The notes beneath the pieces are model-generated. The model made no database searches and was not told the origin of the DNA. It was given only the letters and a program-made list of their open reading frames with translations. A program made the translations under genes and the position numbers. A DNA stretch of 18,431 bases from Zelonia costaricensis (lineage: Eukaryota; Euglenozoa; Kinetoplastea; Trypanosomatida; Trypanosomatidae), in assembly GCA_030849075.1 (NCBI GenBank), contig JASAOO010003033.1, positions 1-18,431 of the forward strand, given 5' to 3'. Positions within the stretch are counted from its first letter, which is position 1; each line of letters begins with the position of its first letter. Of the stretch, positions 6,882 to 17,100 are shown in pieces.

Positions 6882-9293
6882 TCATGACGACGGCCGGCCC
6901 TTCACCTTCGCTTTGCTCGGCGTCGTGGCCTTGGCCTTGGGTGTGGTGTGCACCGCCACGGCCTTCTCCGCCCTGGGCCCCACCACGGCGGCTGCCTTGA
7001 GCTGCGGTGAGGGCTTGGACGTAGGCTTCGCCGCGGCTGACTTCTTTGGCGTGGGGGGCTGCGGCGGCGAGGCGGGTGTGCGAGCCGACACAATGCGTGG
7101 CCGCCGCGGCTCTGGCGACGTCGCGCCGCCGTCCGCGTCCAGCGCGAAGGGCACCGGCGCCTTCCTCAGCGCCGTCCGCTGCTGCGGCTGCTGCGTCGTC
7201 TTCGGTGGGCGGCTCCGCGGGGTGGTGACGGTGGCGGGCGCCGTGGCTGTCGAGGAGACCTTGCGCGAGCCCGAGGCGGGCGCGAAGCTCGGCAGCACGC
7301 TCGGCTCCAGCGCGTTGGCCGGCGGCGTGGCGTCGCCGTCAGCGCACGGCTCCGGGCGGGCCCGGCGTGGTGTGGAGAGTGCGACGGATGTCTTGAGGCG
7401 CAGGAGGAACTGCCGCAGCACCATGTCCTGTGCGCGGCGGTGCTGGAGGTAGCTCTCGCGAACCTCGGCCTGGGTGGCCGCCACACCACCCTCCATCAGG
7501 GCCGCATGCAGTGAGTCGATAATGGTCTCGTCGCCGTCGGTGAGAATGAGCGAGTCGCGCGCTGCCGCACTCGTGATGGAGAAGTTCGAGGCGGAGTTGT
7601 AGCTCACCCGACTGGCGGCGCGGCCAACGCGCAGGTGCGGGGCAGCGGGACTGCCGCCGCCGTTAAGGGCCAGCGGGGGGCTCGACGCGGATGTCGACCC
7701 GCTCAGCGTGCCGCTGCCGGAGCGCCCGGTGGTGCGGCCCGCCAGCACGCCGTCCACCGCCTGGAAGGCCAGCTCGCTGCGGATGAGCCGCTCCGCCTTG
7801 GCGTAGTCGCCCTTGCACGCCTCCACGGCCACCTCGACACTCGTGACCGACGCGGTGGGGTGGCGCCGGGCAAGGTAGCGCCGGAGGTACGCGATGCGGT
7901 CGAACGCGCCGGGCGATGGGTCGCGCTCCAGCAGCTGCACCAGACACGCCATGCGCGGGGTACACTTGGGCAGCCGCTGCTCCAGCGCCTCGGCGAGGGA
8001 CACGCGCTCGACCTGCACGAGGTAGAGCGTCGCCACGGCGCTCGCCGTTCCCTTGCCGTGGAGGGAGTAGACGTACACGACGGCGTCCGGGTCGCTGGCG
8101 AGCACCTCCGCAATACGGTGCAGCGCCGCCTGCACCGCGGCGCTGTCCAGCGATTCGTCTGTGAGTGGCACGGGGCAGGTGATGACGTGGTCGGCGCCGC
8201 ACGTCACCTCCGCCGTGTGCGTCATCTCGTCGTTCAGCTCTGCGTCGCGGAGGAGGGCGGCGTTGAGGCCGGGAAGGGGCACGACCCTCGCCGTCGCCGT
8301 GCTCGCACGGGGCTGCGGGCGGAGCTGTGACAGGACGGGCGAGCTGGCCGTGAACTCGGGCGGTGAAGAGGCAATCGCTGCAGCAGCCCAAGACGAGGCC
8401 CCCGGCACGCCGCTGCCGCTGGCGAAGAGGGGCGTGTCACAGGCCGGGTCTGCGTGGGAGGGGCGGGTGGGGGACGACGTGACAGTGAAGGACGAGGCAC
8501 TCGCCGCCCCCGCGGGCGGGGAACCGGCGCGGCTGTGGCTGCTCTGCATCGGCGAGGCCACCAGGTTGACCCTCCGTACGAGCGAGACGCCGCGGGCGGC
8601 CATGCCGTTCACCTCGCACCGCTGCCGGAGCTTCTCCAAGAAGTCGGAGGCGTTCGAGTTCATGCGAGCCACCGCCTCTTCGGTGGAAACGTGGGCCACG
8701 TCGAGGGAGTCCGCTGCGGAGGCCGCCGCCGCACCGGCAACATTCCGCGTGTGCTGAACCGGCGATGCCAGCAGTGGCGACGGCGAGCGCACACGAGCGG
8801 CCAGTGACATCTGTGCCGGGTGCGTGACCGCGGGAAATGCAGGCGAGGAAGAGGTGGACAAGAACGCGCCGCCGGGGCCCTCGGCCGCACCGGTCAGCGG
8901 CCGGGAGGCCAGCGGCGTGCATGGCGGGGAGGTCCGCGGCGTGTTCGCCGCCATCGCCCCAGCCGCGCTGCCGCAGCTCATGCGCAGCGACGCGCCAGTG
9001 CTGCCATTGACGCCACTGCGGCGCGTGGGGGAGGAGGCGGTGGCGTAGCGGGGGAGCGGCGGGATGTCGCACGCGTGTGGGGCGCAGTCCACCACGTACC
9101 GCGACGACGGCGGTGGCAGCCGCGCGCGGCCGAAGGAAGCGCCGGTGGGGGCCTGGATGAAGTGCTGCAGGTGCAGGAGGGGGCCGACAAGAAGGCGGTC
9201 GGGCTTGGCGGCGTAGACGCCGGCGAGGGCGGCGCCGATGGCGTCGTCGCCGCCGGCGGGTGGCGGTGGCGTTGGCGTGATGACGGCGCTCAT
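6882..9293 (-). CDS. Putative dual-specificity pseudophosphatase with CUE/UBA-like segment
   Basis: 803 residues from the ATG at 9293; the frame stays open upstream to a GTG at 9560 but has no other ATG. Residues 29-75 (PDRLLVGPLLHLQHFI, then SSRYVVDCA) resemble the start of a dual-specificity phosphatase (DSP) domain. After a low-complexity stretch of about 270 residues the fold appears to resume at 366-450: HVITCPVPLTDE, helix, VVYVYSLHGKGTASAVATLYL, then VSLAEALEQ. Against the HCxxGxxRS loop this reads Y409-S410-L-H-G413-K-G-T416-A417: catalytic Cys is Ser and the phosphate-binding Arg is Thr, so catalysis is not expected. Residues 463-510 form a CUE/UBA-like bundle (SVEVAVEACKGDYAKAERLI), and 586-634 may be a second divergent one. 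The tail (645-803) is basic, Pro/Ala-rich, with many SP/TP sites. Inference: a non-catalytic phospho-binding or scaffold protein, possibly ubiquitin-linked. It could alternatively be a kinetoplastid-specific domain only resembling a DSP. Confidence 0.8.
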   Translation of the reverse strand: MSAVITPTPPPPAGGDDAIGAALAGVYAAKPDRLLVGPLLHLQHFIQAPTGASFGRARLPPPSSRYVVDCAPHACDIPPLPRYATASSPTRRSGVNGSTGASLRMSCGSAAGAMAANTPRTSPPCTPLASRPLTGAAEGPGGAFLSTSSSPAFPAVTHPAQMSLAARVRSPSPLLASPVQHTRNVAGAAAASAADSLDVAHVSTEEAVARMNSNASDFLEKLRQRCEVNGMAARGVSLVRRVNLVASPMQSSHSRAGSPPAGAASASSFTVTSSPTRPSHADPACDTPLFASGSGVPGASSWAAAAIASSPPEFTASSPVLSQLRPQPRASTATARVVPLPGLNAALLRDAELNDEMTHTAEVTCGADHVITCPVPLTDESLDSAAVQAALHRIAEVLASDPDAVVYVYSLHGKGTASAVATLYLVQVERVSLAEALEQRLPKCTPRMACLVQLLERDPSPGAFDRIAYLRRYLARRHPTASVTSVEVAVEACKGDYAKAERLIRSELAFQAVDGVLAGRTTGRSGSGTLSGSTSASSPPLALNGGGSPAAPHLRVGRAASRVSYNSASNFSITSAAARDSLILTDGDETIIDSLHAALMEGGVAATQAEVRESYLQHRRAQDMVLRQFLLRLKTSVALSTPRRARPEPCADGDATPPANALEPSVLPSFAPASGSRKVSSTATAPATVTTPRSRPPKTTQQPQQRTALRKAPVPFALDADGGATSPEPRRPRIVSARTPASPPQPPTPKKSAAAKPTSKPSPQLKAAAVVGPRAEKAVAVHTTPKAKATTPSKAKVKGRPSS

Positions 9294-9456
9294 CGCGGCG
9301 GCGCGACGCTGCGTGTATGTTTGTATGAGTGTGCTTGCGCGAACACAGAACGGAAGGGGTGGAGGCAGGTTGCCGTAGAGGGTAGCCACGGGCAGCCTGT
9401 GCGCACACGTCCTGGAGGGTGCTGCAGCTAGACGGGAGACTTGTGTGGAGGAGACA

Positions 9457-9480
9457 CTGGGGAGGAGTGAGAGCGGAAGC
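9457..9480 (-). promoter_or_regulatory. Predicted spliced-leader acceptor for the pseudophosphatase-like gene
   Basis: Minus-strand pyrimidine tract at 9459-9480 followed by AG at 9458-9457, giving a 163-nt 5' UTR with no ATG ahead of 9293. A second candidate lies farther upstream: a C/T-rich tract at about 9571-9600 with AG at 9566-9565. Either choice leaves 9293 as the first ATG. Confidence 0.5.
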
Positions 9481-9660
9481 ACGGGGGACGGCCGTACCTC
9501 TCCCGCCCGTCCTCCAGTGTAGCGTTGCCAGGGGTGTTGCACAGGCAGCACGAGACACACAAGGCTTTGTTAAAAGAGGAGGAAAAAAGCGAGAGCAAGA
9601 CAAGAGCGCGCCCTCTGCCCGACGTGTGTGACAGTCGCACTGGTGGTTCAGTGGGAAGCG

Positions 9661-9680
9661 CACACACACACACACACACA
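9661..9680. repeat. (CA)10 microsatellite
   Basis: 20 bp uninterrupted on the plus strand; GU repeat in the transcript sense of the Sec8-like gene's 3' region. Confidence 0.95.
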
Positions 9681-9788
9681 TGAGAGGTCCTGGTCGAGAA
9701 TCAAGGAGTGTCTGGTGAGGGTGAGGGGGGTTACTAAGCGGACGGAGAGCTCAGAGTCGAAGGAAGGGAGGGAGGAGGAGGAGGGAGG

Positions 9789-9847
9789 AGGGGGGGATGC
9801 AGGGCTGTGTAGGAGACNAGGGGGGGATGCAGGGCTGTGTAGGAGAC
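9789..9847. repeat. Two identical 29-bp copies flanking a single N
   Basis: Positions 9789-9817 and 9819-9847 are identical, separated only by the N at 9818. This is the pattern left when two contig ends that overlap are placed side by side with a nominal gap, although a real tandem 30-mer is possible. It lies in spacer and does not affect any called gene. Confidence 0.9.
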
Positions 9848-9979
9848 GGACAGAGAGGGAGAAGGGGACCGGCACGGGGAGGAGGGACGAGCGTGTATCG
9901 ACGTCGTTGACTCAATTCGTGACAGAGGTGGAGGAGCTGCATGTGACCGCAGAGGGGGTCGCGGCGCCGGCAGCGTGAA

Positions 9980-9996
9980 TACACACACACACACAC
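9980..9996. repeat. (AC)8 microsatellite
   Basis: About 17 bp of CA repeat on the plus strand; GU in the transcript sense. It lies about 65 bp from the TG tract at 10061-10092, to which it is complementary. Confidence 0.9.
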
Positions 9997-10060
9997 TCCG
10001 AAGATGTAGGCGCTGACGGAGGTTGAAGGAAAGGCACAAACGACGGAGAGCAGAGGGGCG

Positions 10061-10092
10061 TGTGTGTGTGTGTGTGTGTGTTTGTGTGTGTG
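10061..10092. repeat. (TG)10 microsatellite with imperfect extension
   Basis: 20 bp of TG, then TTT and a further GT run to 10092 on the plus strand. In the transcript this is the only CA tract in a spacer that has three GU tracts. Confidence 0.95.
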
Positions 10093-10700
10093 CCGAAGTG
10101 AGCGATGGAGAGAGCGGGAGACGCGAGGGACGGAGAGGAGGGGTCGAGGAAGAAGCAGGTTGAGGGAGGTGGTGAGCTGAGTCGCGTGCGGTGCGGTGCA
10201 TGGCCCTCCGCTCCAATGCACGTCGGACGTGAGCACTGCCGCTGCACGTTTACCCAGCCTGGCGAAGAGTTTCGACCTCGGTCAACAACGGCAGTGGATC
10301 GATCTAGGCACGGAGTCGAGGACACATGAGGACGAGGTACGGCGATCTCGCTGTCAAGGCTGGCTCCTCTTCTTCCGCTCCCTCTCTCCCGCACCGCTAT
10401 CAGACGCACTCCAAATACTTGGCGGCTCTGCTTGCTCTTCGTGTTGTCGCTGTGTTGGGATGAGAAGACAGGGGGGGGGATGGAAAGCGGTGCACGCAAC
10501 GGCACATGGACACGCGTGCAAGACGGAGCGACGTACTCGCGAAGAAACGAAAAAATGGGGGTGGGCAGAGAAGGACTCGGAGGCGTGTGCGGAGAGGGGC
10601 CTCCCCCGCCCCTGACACATACGCAGTCAAGCCAGTGGCGGAGCGAACCGCAGCGCGGAAGGGGTTGCGGGGGAGGGAAGGGGAGCGGCCGCGGCGACCG

Positions 10701-10721
10701 ACACACACACACACACACACA
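10701..10721. repeat. (AC)10 microsatellite
   Basis: 21 bp uninterrupted CA repeat on the plus strand, GU in the transcript sense; spacer downstream of the Sec8-like coding region. Confidence 0.95.
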
Positions 10722-11136
10722 GCCTGTGCAGAAGACTGAGGCGCAAGAGGGGGGGGGAAGGGTGTGGTGCAGCGGACGAGGGGGGCAGGCGCGCATCCAC
10801 GCTTCCAAGAGGATCAAGGAGGTGACACCGCGCCGAGCACAACGACGAGGGGGGGGAAGAAACTGACGAGACACGGCGGCGTCTACAGGGGCCGACTGTC
10901 CTCCCCCGCCTCCCTCCCCCATCGCTCTCATCGCACCACGCGCGCAACAGCCGCAGCGAGGAAGGGCGGGGTGTCGCATCGTCGACCACGGGAAGAGGGG
11001 AAAGGCGGCACACAGCGCCGCACGGGGCGCACCAGCCACGCGGCCCCGCATCATCTCCCCCCCCCTCCCCCCCCGGCGCTTCCAGCTTCTTCTTCTCTTC
11101 TCGGATCTGTCTCCATCCGCGCACCCCCTCAACCGC

Positions 11137-14100
11137 TCAGCGGCGGGCCAGCGGGGGTGGGGGAGGGCGCTTGGTAGCTGCCGCCGATGCCGCCGGCGCT
11201 GTGGCGCGTGCGGGGGGCCGCGGCGGGGTGTCCTCCTCCTCTTCCTCCTCCTCGTCCTCCTCCTCCTCCTCCTCGTACTCGTACTCCGACGTCTCCTCCT
11301 CCTCATCGCTCGACTCCACCTTCACCTCCCCCGCCTTGGCGGCCCTCGCAGTCGAGGGCTTCGGCGCGGGCGCCACGGCAGCAGCAGCAGCAGCACCTGG
11401 CGACGCACGCAGCGGCACAGTTTGCAGCGGTGGGACGACGGGCCGCGGCTGTCCGGGCCGAGTCGAAGCCGCCGCGGCCGCCGCCGCAGCAGGCGAAGCT
11501 GCCGATGCGGCCGGGTCTACGTGGCGCCCCAGCGGCCGTGCACCGGGTAGGCCTGCTGGAGTGGAAGCGGGGACTGCGCTTGTCGGCGCGGCGGGGCGAG
11601 AGGATGACTGGGGCTGCGGCTGGAGGCGGCCGGGCCGCACCGCAGCGGACCGCTCCGGGGTCTCCTCGTCCTCCTCGTCCTCCTCCTCCTCTTCGTCCTC
11701 TTCGTCCTCTTCTTCTTCGTCGTCTTCGTCGTCTTCGCTGGGAGGCGGTGGGGGCCGTGGCGGCCCGGGGACGGCCGCGGCGGCAGCACGCGGGGCCGTT
11801 GGGGACGCCACCCGCGAGACCACGCCGGGCACGGATAGCTGCGGCACCTCGCGGGCGGCGGCGGCGGCCCCCCCACTCAGCCGACTGCGCGCCGCGGAGG
11901 AGAGCGGCAGCGGGGGCGGTCGCGACTCCTCATCATCCTCGTCCTCCTCGTCGTCTGCGCCGCTCCCGTCTCCGTCGCCGCCGTCCAGTGCGGCAGCGGC
12001 CACGGCGGCGGCGTTCGCGAAGAGCGAGGCCGCGGCCACGTCACTCGAGTTGTTGCCCGACGACGACGTCCCTGCTCGGGCTGGCGAGACGGCGCGGCTG
12101 ATCATGCTGCCGCCGATGCTCGCAAAGCCGGAGCTGCTGACGGCCCCGCCATCGGCCGCCCGGCGCAGCCCCTCCATCGTCTTCAGCTTCTGGTAGTAGA
12201 ACTGAATGTGCTGCACCGCGAGGGCGTCGTCGTTGGCGCCCGAGACCTGCCGAAAGACAAGCCGGATCAGCACCTCCACCTCCTTGTTCGAGAAGTTCTG
12301 GTAGTCGAGGCTGGACACGAGCTCGTTCACGATGTCCTTGTTGAAGATGTAGCGCAGGAACAGCGCGGGGCGCATAAAGAATCGCGACACAGCCTCGCGC
12401 ACGTCGCCGTCGGCCGGCAGCACGAGCTGCAGCGTGGTCTGCATCACGAGCAGGTCGGTGCGCAGCCGCATCAGCCCGGCGGACGAGATGGCCTTGTCGC
12501 GCAGGTGAGCCAGCTCCGTCAGCACCAGCTCGCTTGCCGGCTTGCCGGCCGTGAGACACGTGAACTTGATCTTTTTGGCGTAGAGGTGCTGCCGCAGAAT
12601 CGCGTAGAAGTTGTGCACGCGCCGCGCGTAGGCCTGGACGAAGCTGTCCGCCGCACTCGACACGGCGACGACGTCGTACGAGACGTCGCGTAGCTGCGGC
12701 AGGAAGAGAAAGGCGAGGAAGCGGGCCTCGACGGAGAGGTGGAACAGCGAGACCTGCGCGATGGAGCAGAGCCGCACGAGGTGGCCGGAGAGGCGAATCT
12801 TGTGCTGCGCCGAGTAGTCGCCGTCGATTACGGTGAACGTCGTGGCGTCGCCGACGCGCATCTCGTGGGTGAAGCGGTGGCCCGGCACGCAGCAGTCCGT
12901 GTAGTTGCGGTGGGGCCGGTGCCCGGGCCAGAGGTAGCGCAGCAGCGCGTCGCAGAGCCACTCGGCCGAGGTGCAGAGCAGCGCAAACGCCACGAGTGTG
13001 CTGTCGTCGCGCATGCAGATGTCACGCGGCTCCATGCGGCCAATCTGCCGGTCAAGCTCCTCCTCCGCGGCCCCCGCGACGCGGCCACCCGGGCCGCGGT
13101 TGCTGTTCGGCGAGGCGGCGAAGGACGTCTCCAGCGCCTGCATCGCCTCCAGCACGGACACGGTCGACTCGTTGTACTCGTGCCCGCTCGTCCGCTCCTC
13201 GCTGTTGAACTGGTAGTAGCGGTACAGGTCCTGGTCGACGTACTTGTGGGCGTGCAGAATGTTCTCCTCGTCCACGAGCGCGGCCCACTTGCGGTTCGGC
13301 ATGCCCGCGAAGGCGTCCTCGAAGGCCTGGTCGAGCAGGCGGTGCGCCAGCGTCCCGCGGCCCAGCCACTGCACCTGGCGCTTGAGGAACACCACGAGCT
13401 CCATGATGAGCGCCTCCGACGTGTTCTGCTCCACCTCGTCCGTCAGCGACTCGGGCAGGATGCGGCGCACGTCGCTGACCTTGGCCAGCACCTGACCCAC
13501 GTACTGCACGCAGGCCAGAATGGGGTACTGCACCCCGTCCACCGCCACCGTCGGCCACGCACCACTTAGTGTGTTCATCGTGGGCGGCGCCTTGGCCCCC
13601 CGCGCGGTGCTCGCGTCGCCACCACCCGCGGCGCTCCCAGGTGCCCCGGGCCCGGCGGCGGACGCCGTGGTAGCGGCGAGGGCGGCTGCCGCAGCGGCGG
13701 CGGTCTCGCCACTGCCCCCGCTGTCCCCGATGCTCGCGCACAGGAGCTGCAGCTGCTGCGAGTGGAAGGCGTGCAGCGTGGGAATGTAGGTGGCGCGCAG
13801 GAATCGCTTAAAGAAGCCGACGACGCAGTCCTCCTCGCTCAGCAGCCGGAACTCGGGCACGCGGTCGCAGCTGCGGCTGTAGAAGCGCGACGCACACTCG
13901 TAGCACGTCAACGCGTTCATCGCCGTGAAGACGAACCAGCGCCGCAGCATTGTGGCGTGCAGCAGCACCAGCGGGGCCCCGGCGCCGCCGACGCCGCCGC
14001 CACCCTGCCCGCTGTCCGCCATGGCGATGAACTTCGCCGTGTCGCTCTGCATGGCCTCGAACTGCCGGGCCTGCCCCTCGTTCGCCTTGCGGATGTCGGC

Positions 14101-17100
14101 CTGCGCCTTCTTCACGGCCCCCACGAGGCTGAACGACACTGTGCCCGTCTCCTCCACGATGCGCAGGAGTCCGCTCGAGTCGAACGTGGAGAGCAGCCGA
14201 TCGAGCGTCGACGTGTCGTCGCCCTGCTTGTCCGCGTCGCGCACGATGTTGGCCGTGCGCTGCACCCGGCTGACAAGGTTCTTCTGGCGCAGGAAGGGCA
14301 GCAGCGTGACGGCGTCGTCGGCCTCGTCCTGCGCCTCCTTCGCGTCGCACATGACGTGGAAGACGAACTCGATGTGGTAGTTCAGCTGCGACCACAGCAC
14401 CTGCAGGTCCCACTGCTGCTGCATCGCCTGCACCTCGGCGACGAGCTTCACTCGCACCGCATCCCGCAGTTCCGCCGGGAAGGCCAGCTGCAAGCGCCGC
14501 ACAAGCCGCTCCGGCAGCGTCGGGTACTTGGCCAGCGCCCGGGTGCAGGCGCTGTCGATGAGGTCGCACAGGCCCTGCAGCGTCAGGCACCGCTTGCGCC
14601 GCTCGAGCAGCGCAAAAGGGGAGCCGTCGACGGCCGCCGGCGACGGCTCCGGGCTCGGCTCGGCGCTGCCGGACTTCTTCAGCCGTCCCGGCGGGGAGGT
14701 CAGCGGCGAGGACGGCGACGCGCCCGACGCCGCGCCGCCCGCCCCGTCCGCCGCGCTCTTGTCCGCGTCGGCCGCCAGTGCGGCCAGCATCGCCTCCACG
14801 TTGAAGAACTCGCTGAACTTCGCCACCACGTCCTCTGCGCTGCCGTCCTGCCCGAGCGGCTGCGAGCGGGACGAGGCGGAGTCTTCGCTGGTCCCCGCGA
14901 GCTCGCGCACCCGGGACTGCGCATAGTCGAGCGCGGTGGTCAGCGTGTCGTGCAGCCACACGGCATCGCGCAGCGGCACCTCCATCACATTCCACTGCCG
15001 CGACGTCGCCTCCGCGACGAAGGGGACGGGCTGCACCACGAAGGGGGCCACGAAGGGGAAGTGGGCGACGAGGACCACCTTCTGCAGGTACTCGGCGTTG
15101 CGCAGGATCTTCTCCAGCTCCGTGAACAGCGCCCCGAGCATGGCGCGCAGGTCGCGGGCTTGGATCGTCGCCACCGCCTCGTCGAACGAGATGAGGTCGT
15201 TGGCCAGGTCGAGTGCCCGCACATACGTTCCGCGAATCGCCGCCTCGGCCTCGCCGCCGCTGAGACTCGCCCCGCTGCGTGTGCGGCGCCGCCAGGCATC
15301 GTACAGGCGCAGGAAGTGGTCGATGAAACGCTCCATGCTCCGCGTGGCGCGGCTGAAGAAGGTCTCGTGGCAGTACTCGATCTTGTCCAGCATCATGAGG
15401 CTCTTGACGCACAGCGGGACGAACTTCAGGTAGTTGCTCGACACCCGCGAGTCGGTTGGGTCGTCGAAGAGGGTCTCGATGATGGCCGCCAGCGTGCGCT
15501 CCTTGCCGCCACCCGAACCGCCGCCGTTGTGCGTCGCGTTACCGGATCGGTGCAGGCCGCTGCTGCTGGCGTTGTTGCCGCCGTCCTCGTCCTCGTCGCC
15601 GCCGGCGGCGTCGACGCGGCCGGAGGTCTTCCAGTACTTGTAGATGGTGTGCTGTACGTTGGGTGCCGCCGCGTGGGTGTCCTTGGTGTCGCGCTCGCTG
15701 CTGTCCAGCATCTCCTGCAGGAGCTGGGCGTCCGCCTCCACCAGCCGCTCCTGCCGGAAGACGCACGCGAGAAGGTCGTCGATAATGAGGTGGTGCAGCG
15801 TGGAGACGGTGCCGGTGTGCGTGTCGCGCAGCAGCTGGATCGCCCGGACGCCCTTGACCTCGTCGCTGCTCAGCAGCTTCGCCTGCGCTTGCAGCTTCAG
15901 CACGGCGGCGAGGTAGTGGCGGTGCTGCACGAGCTCCTTCACCTCGGACTCGGCCTGCACCACGGCCTGGATGTGCTCCAGCGCCTCGGCCATAAACAGC
16001 GACTTGGCCGCGCGCACCCGCAGCACGTTGAGCTCCTCCGCGTGGCTCTCCAGCGAGCCGACCGCGTCGGCCAGCTCCTTCTTGAACTGCGCGAGCGTGT
16101 CGTCGCTGCCCGAGACGGCCAGCACCATCTCCGAGAAGTCGCCAATGGCGTTGTTGAACTCTTCGTGGTGGGCGTCGATGTAGTCACCGAGGTCGGCGTT
16201 GATCTCCGTCTCGAGGTCCTTGTAGTCCATCAGGTTATCCTCGATCTCGTCCGGTGACGCTTCACCACCCGTCACCTCCGACGCGATGATGCCCACGACG
16301 TGCTCGTGCGGCACGAAGTCCTCGGCGAGCAGCTCCGCGTCGACGTCGTCGAAGAGGTCCTGCGTGTTCAGCACGAACTCGCGATCGACGGCGGACAGCT
16401 GGTCAAGGTCCTCCTCGTCCAGCTCGTGCTGTTGCCGCGAGGCGGCAGCGGCCGCCGCCGCGCTCGCCTGCACCGTCGTCGTGCCGTCCGGCATCTTCGC
16501 CTTGAAGAGTTGGCGCGACAGGCTCGCAGCGATTTGCGCGCTGCGCTGCGCGTTGGCGGCCGCGGCCCCGCGCTGGGCATCGGCGCCGCCGCGCCCCGCA
16601 CCGCCCGTCGCCGCGGTGCTCTTCTTGAACGCCGACGCAATCGACGTGGAGGCGGCCACGGCGGTCGGCGGCGCGAGGGCGGCGGCGGTGGACGTCGAGG
16701 AGGACGCTGCCTTGGCGGGTGCGGCCCGCCCACGCCGGTAATCGCCGTCTTCGCTGTCGCCGCGGCTGTCCTCGTACACGTCCTCGTCTTCTTCATCGCC
16801 GTCGTCGCCTTCGCTGGGAGGTTGCACGGCGCCCCCGACCCGCTGCTGGTGCTGCTGACCGACGGCGGCGAGCGTGTCGGCGGCGGCGCTGGCGGAGAGG
16901 GCCGGGAAGCGGGCGGCGGAGCCTGGGGCCCCGAAGACGCCCGCGCCCGCCCCACCCGGGGTGGCGTTCTGGCGCAGTATGGCGCCTGCGGAGCTGCTGG
17001 CGAGGCCGGTGGAGAAGGGCGTGGCCACGACGGGGGCCGCGGCGGAATAGCCACCGCCAAAGACGGCAGACGTGGACGTGCCGAAGGTGCCGCCGCCCGC

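Larger units (their letters stand above)
9294..11136. other. Spacer: Sec8-like gene 3' UTR and pseudophosphatase gene 5' UTR
   Basis: 1.84 kb with no supported gene on either strand. Contents on the plus strand: CA tracts at 9661-9680, 9980-9996 and 10701-10721, a TG tract at 10061-10080 continuing imperfectly to 10092, a one-base gap (N) at 9818 inside a duplicated 29-mer, and many G-rich runs. Plus-strand frames such as 10196-10615 have no domain signature and run against the direction of transcription; they were not called. Confidence 0.7.

Noticed and set aside
9294..9560. 89-residue N-terminal extension of the pseudophosphatase-like frame
   Set aside because: It opens with GTG rather than ATG, has no ATG inside, and most of it lies upstream of the predicted acceptor at 9458.
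9294..11136. A possible SIDER-type degenerate retroposon in the long 3' spacer
   Set aside because: I could not identify the signature sequence or flanking target duplications by eye. A search with SIDER1/SIDER2 profiles would decide.
11171..12196. A plus-strand frame translating to poly-Ser and poly-Ala
   Set aside because: It is the mirror of the acidic, repeat-encoded tail of the Sec8-like gene.
13762..16257. An 831-codon open frame on the plus strand
   Set aside because: It is antisense to the Sec8-like gene. In GC-rich genes with strong GC3 bias the opposite strand often stays open; the translation has no domain and runs against the direction of the cluster.
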